A stretch of DNA of 38,111 bases from a virus. Shown one piece after another: positions 37,265-38,111 of this stretch (within the stretch, counting starts at the first letter, position 1; each line of letters begins with the position of its first letter). The position numbers and the translations under genes are program-made. The DNA lies in IMG/VR virus record IMGVR_UViG_3300043540_000263, positions 1 to 38,111 of that record; one strand, given 5' to 3'. The notes beneath the pieces were generated by a model. It worked only from the letters and a program-made list of their open reading frames with translations, was not told the DNA's origin and did no database searches.

Positions 37265-38111
37265 ATGAACGAAGTAGAAAAAACATTAGTCAAGCAAGAC
37301 GGACGTGCATCTGGGGAATTAACATTCACTAGGTCGAGAGCACCGAATCTCGAAGGGCAAAGATTTGGTAAATTATTGGTACTTCGACGAGTTTCAAACA
37401 GACAAGTGAAGCATAGGACCTATGCTCAGTGGCTTTGTAGATGTGATTGTGGTAGAGAAATTGTTACCTTTTCCAGTGCACTTCGTTCAGGGAACACTAG
37501 AAGTTGCCACTGTTTACTGCGTAAGTCGTTATCAGCAGTAAAGAATCTTAAAGGGCAAAGATTTGGGAAATTATTAGTGCTAGAAAGAAGTCGGACTGGC
37601 TGGTTCTGTCGTTGTGATTGCGGAAACGAAATTGTTGTGCCTAGGCACAAATTGCTAATTGGAAAAATTGATCGTTGTAGAGAGTGTGCAAAAACACAGC
37701 TTCCCGCTAACAGAAAAACAGCATTTGAGTATCTGTTTACTACGTTTTGTCAAAACGCAAAAAATCAAAACCTAAGACAGGAGCTTTCAAAAGAAAAATT
37801 TTATGAACTTAGTACTCAACCGTGTTATTATTGTGGTAAAGCGCCTTCTAACGTGCTTGCGCCTAAAAGTGCGCACGATACATTCATCTACAATGGCATA
37901 AACAGAGTTGACGGCAGAATAAAAGCGTATACTATTGACAACTCTGTCCCAGCGTGTAAAGCCTGTAACTACGCTAAGCATGGGCAAACTCCTGACTATT
38001 TTCGTGAGCTAGTTATAAAGGTTTACAATACACTTGTTGTTCAAAAACGTTCTCCTGCTGTTTATGCGAGCGAGTTGCTTAAAATACCAGACATTGAGTT
38101 ACCTCAGTCTC
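37265..38111 (+). CDS. HNH homing endonuclease with two zinc-ribbon repeats (3' end beyond window)
   Basis: The frame is open for 282 codons to the window edge. GGAGGAGAC precedes the ATG. Two N-terminal repeats, LEGQRFGKLLVL (29-40) with WLCRCDCGREIV and LKGQRFGKLLVL (95-106) with WFCRCDCGNEIV, are zinc-binding DNA-recognition modules common in phage homing enzymes. The catalytic region holds CYYC (187-190), NGINRVDGRIKAYTIDNSVPAC (210-231) and CKACNYAK (231-238), the zinc-containing HNH/beta-beta-alpha-metal pattern. It would cut a specific site and promote its own spread. The early-type promoter means it is expressed independently of late genes. The stop codon is not visible. Confidence 0.87.
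   Translation, partial: MNEVEKTLVKQDGRASGELTFTRSRAPNLEGQRFGKLLVLRRVSNRQVKHRTYAQWLCRCDCGREIVTFSSALRSGNTRSCHCLLRKSLSAVKNLKGQRFGKLLVLERSRTGWFCRCDCGNEIVVPRHKLLIGKIDRCRECAKTQLPANRKTAFEYLFTTFCQNAKNQNLRQELSKEKFYELSTQPCYYCGKAPSNVLAPKSAHDTFIYNGINRVDGRIKAYTIDNSVPACKACNYAKHGQTPDYFRELVIKVYNTLVVQKRSPAVYASELLKIPDIELPQS

Noticed and set aside
1-38111. Genome-wide reassignment of TGA to an amino acid
   Set aside because: Several genes plainly end at TGA: the 192-residue gene would otherwise read into its own terminator, and others use ATGA overlaps. Any TGA decoding must be limited to particular genes or times.

Overview
This window looks like a segment of a large tailed phage of the T4-like (myovirus) type. 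Evidence is the contiguous head-assembly block: terminase ATPase-nuclease, gp20-like portal, gp21-like prohead protease, coiled-coil core/scaffold protein and gp23-like major capsid protein, in T4 order. A GroES-type co-chaperonin, a UvsX/RecA recombinase, a gp55-like late sigma factor, an HU protein and a coenzyme-B12-type (class II) ribonucleotide reductase accompany it. There are no rRNA or tRNA genes or host housekeeping genes. The host cannot be named from the sequence; the class II reductase and the TnpB type are common in several bacterial groups, including cyanobacteria.

Layout. 0.2-9.7 kb: large unrecognised, probably virion-associated proteins, a nucleotidyltransferase, a stand-alone TnpB and an FmdB-type zinc ribbon. 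9.7-12.9 kb: a small early-type gene boxed by two identical terminators, then the reductase. 13.0-15.4 kb: three unrecognised proteins, two of them beta-rich and probably structural. 15.5-19.4 kb: HU, RecA/UvsX, sigma factor, a coiled-coil protein and a terminase-like ATPase without catalytic residues, packed with overlaps. 19.4-31.8 kb: GroES, a 70-residue protein, large terminase, portal, a 1274-residue acidic protein, protease, scaffold and major capsid protein, closed by a strong terminator. 31.9-34.9 kb: a multi-zinc-finger Vsr-like nuclease and two small proteins. 34.9-38.1 kb: an accessory region of very small genes on both strands with repeated promoters and terminators, ending in a truncated HNH endonuclease.

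Transcription signals fall into classes. Seven sites match AGTCAA, exactly 17 bp, then TATACT/TATAAT/TATGCT, and drive the small accessory genes (early type). Eight sites carry GAATATA(C/T/A) near starts of virion-type genes (late type, a plausible target of the gp55-like sigma). A third dispersed motif, near TTTTCGCTATTATAAGTGA, lies in intergenic regions.

The most unusual observations are: (1) an early gene at 35.4-35.7 kb whose 93-codon frame is broken by three TGA codons but no TAA or TAG, and a nearby paralogue whose single internal TGA aligns without gaps to a tryptophan of its intact sister, so TGA is either read as sense in these genes or both are decaying in a peculiar way; (2) a second, isolated copy of the TnpB right-end hairpin 24 kb away, between protease and scaffold; (3) a catalytically dead terminase-ATPase-like gene just upstream of the real terminase; (4) an early promoter with no ORF behind it, followed by two hairpins, suggesting a small phage RNA.
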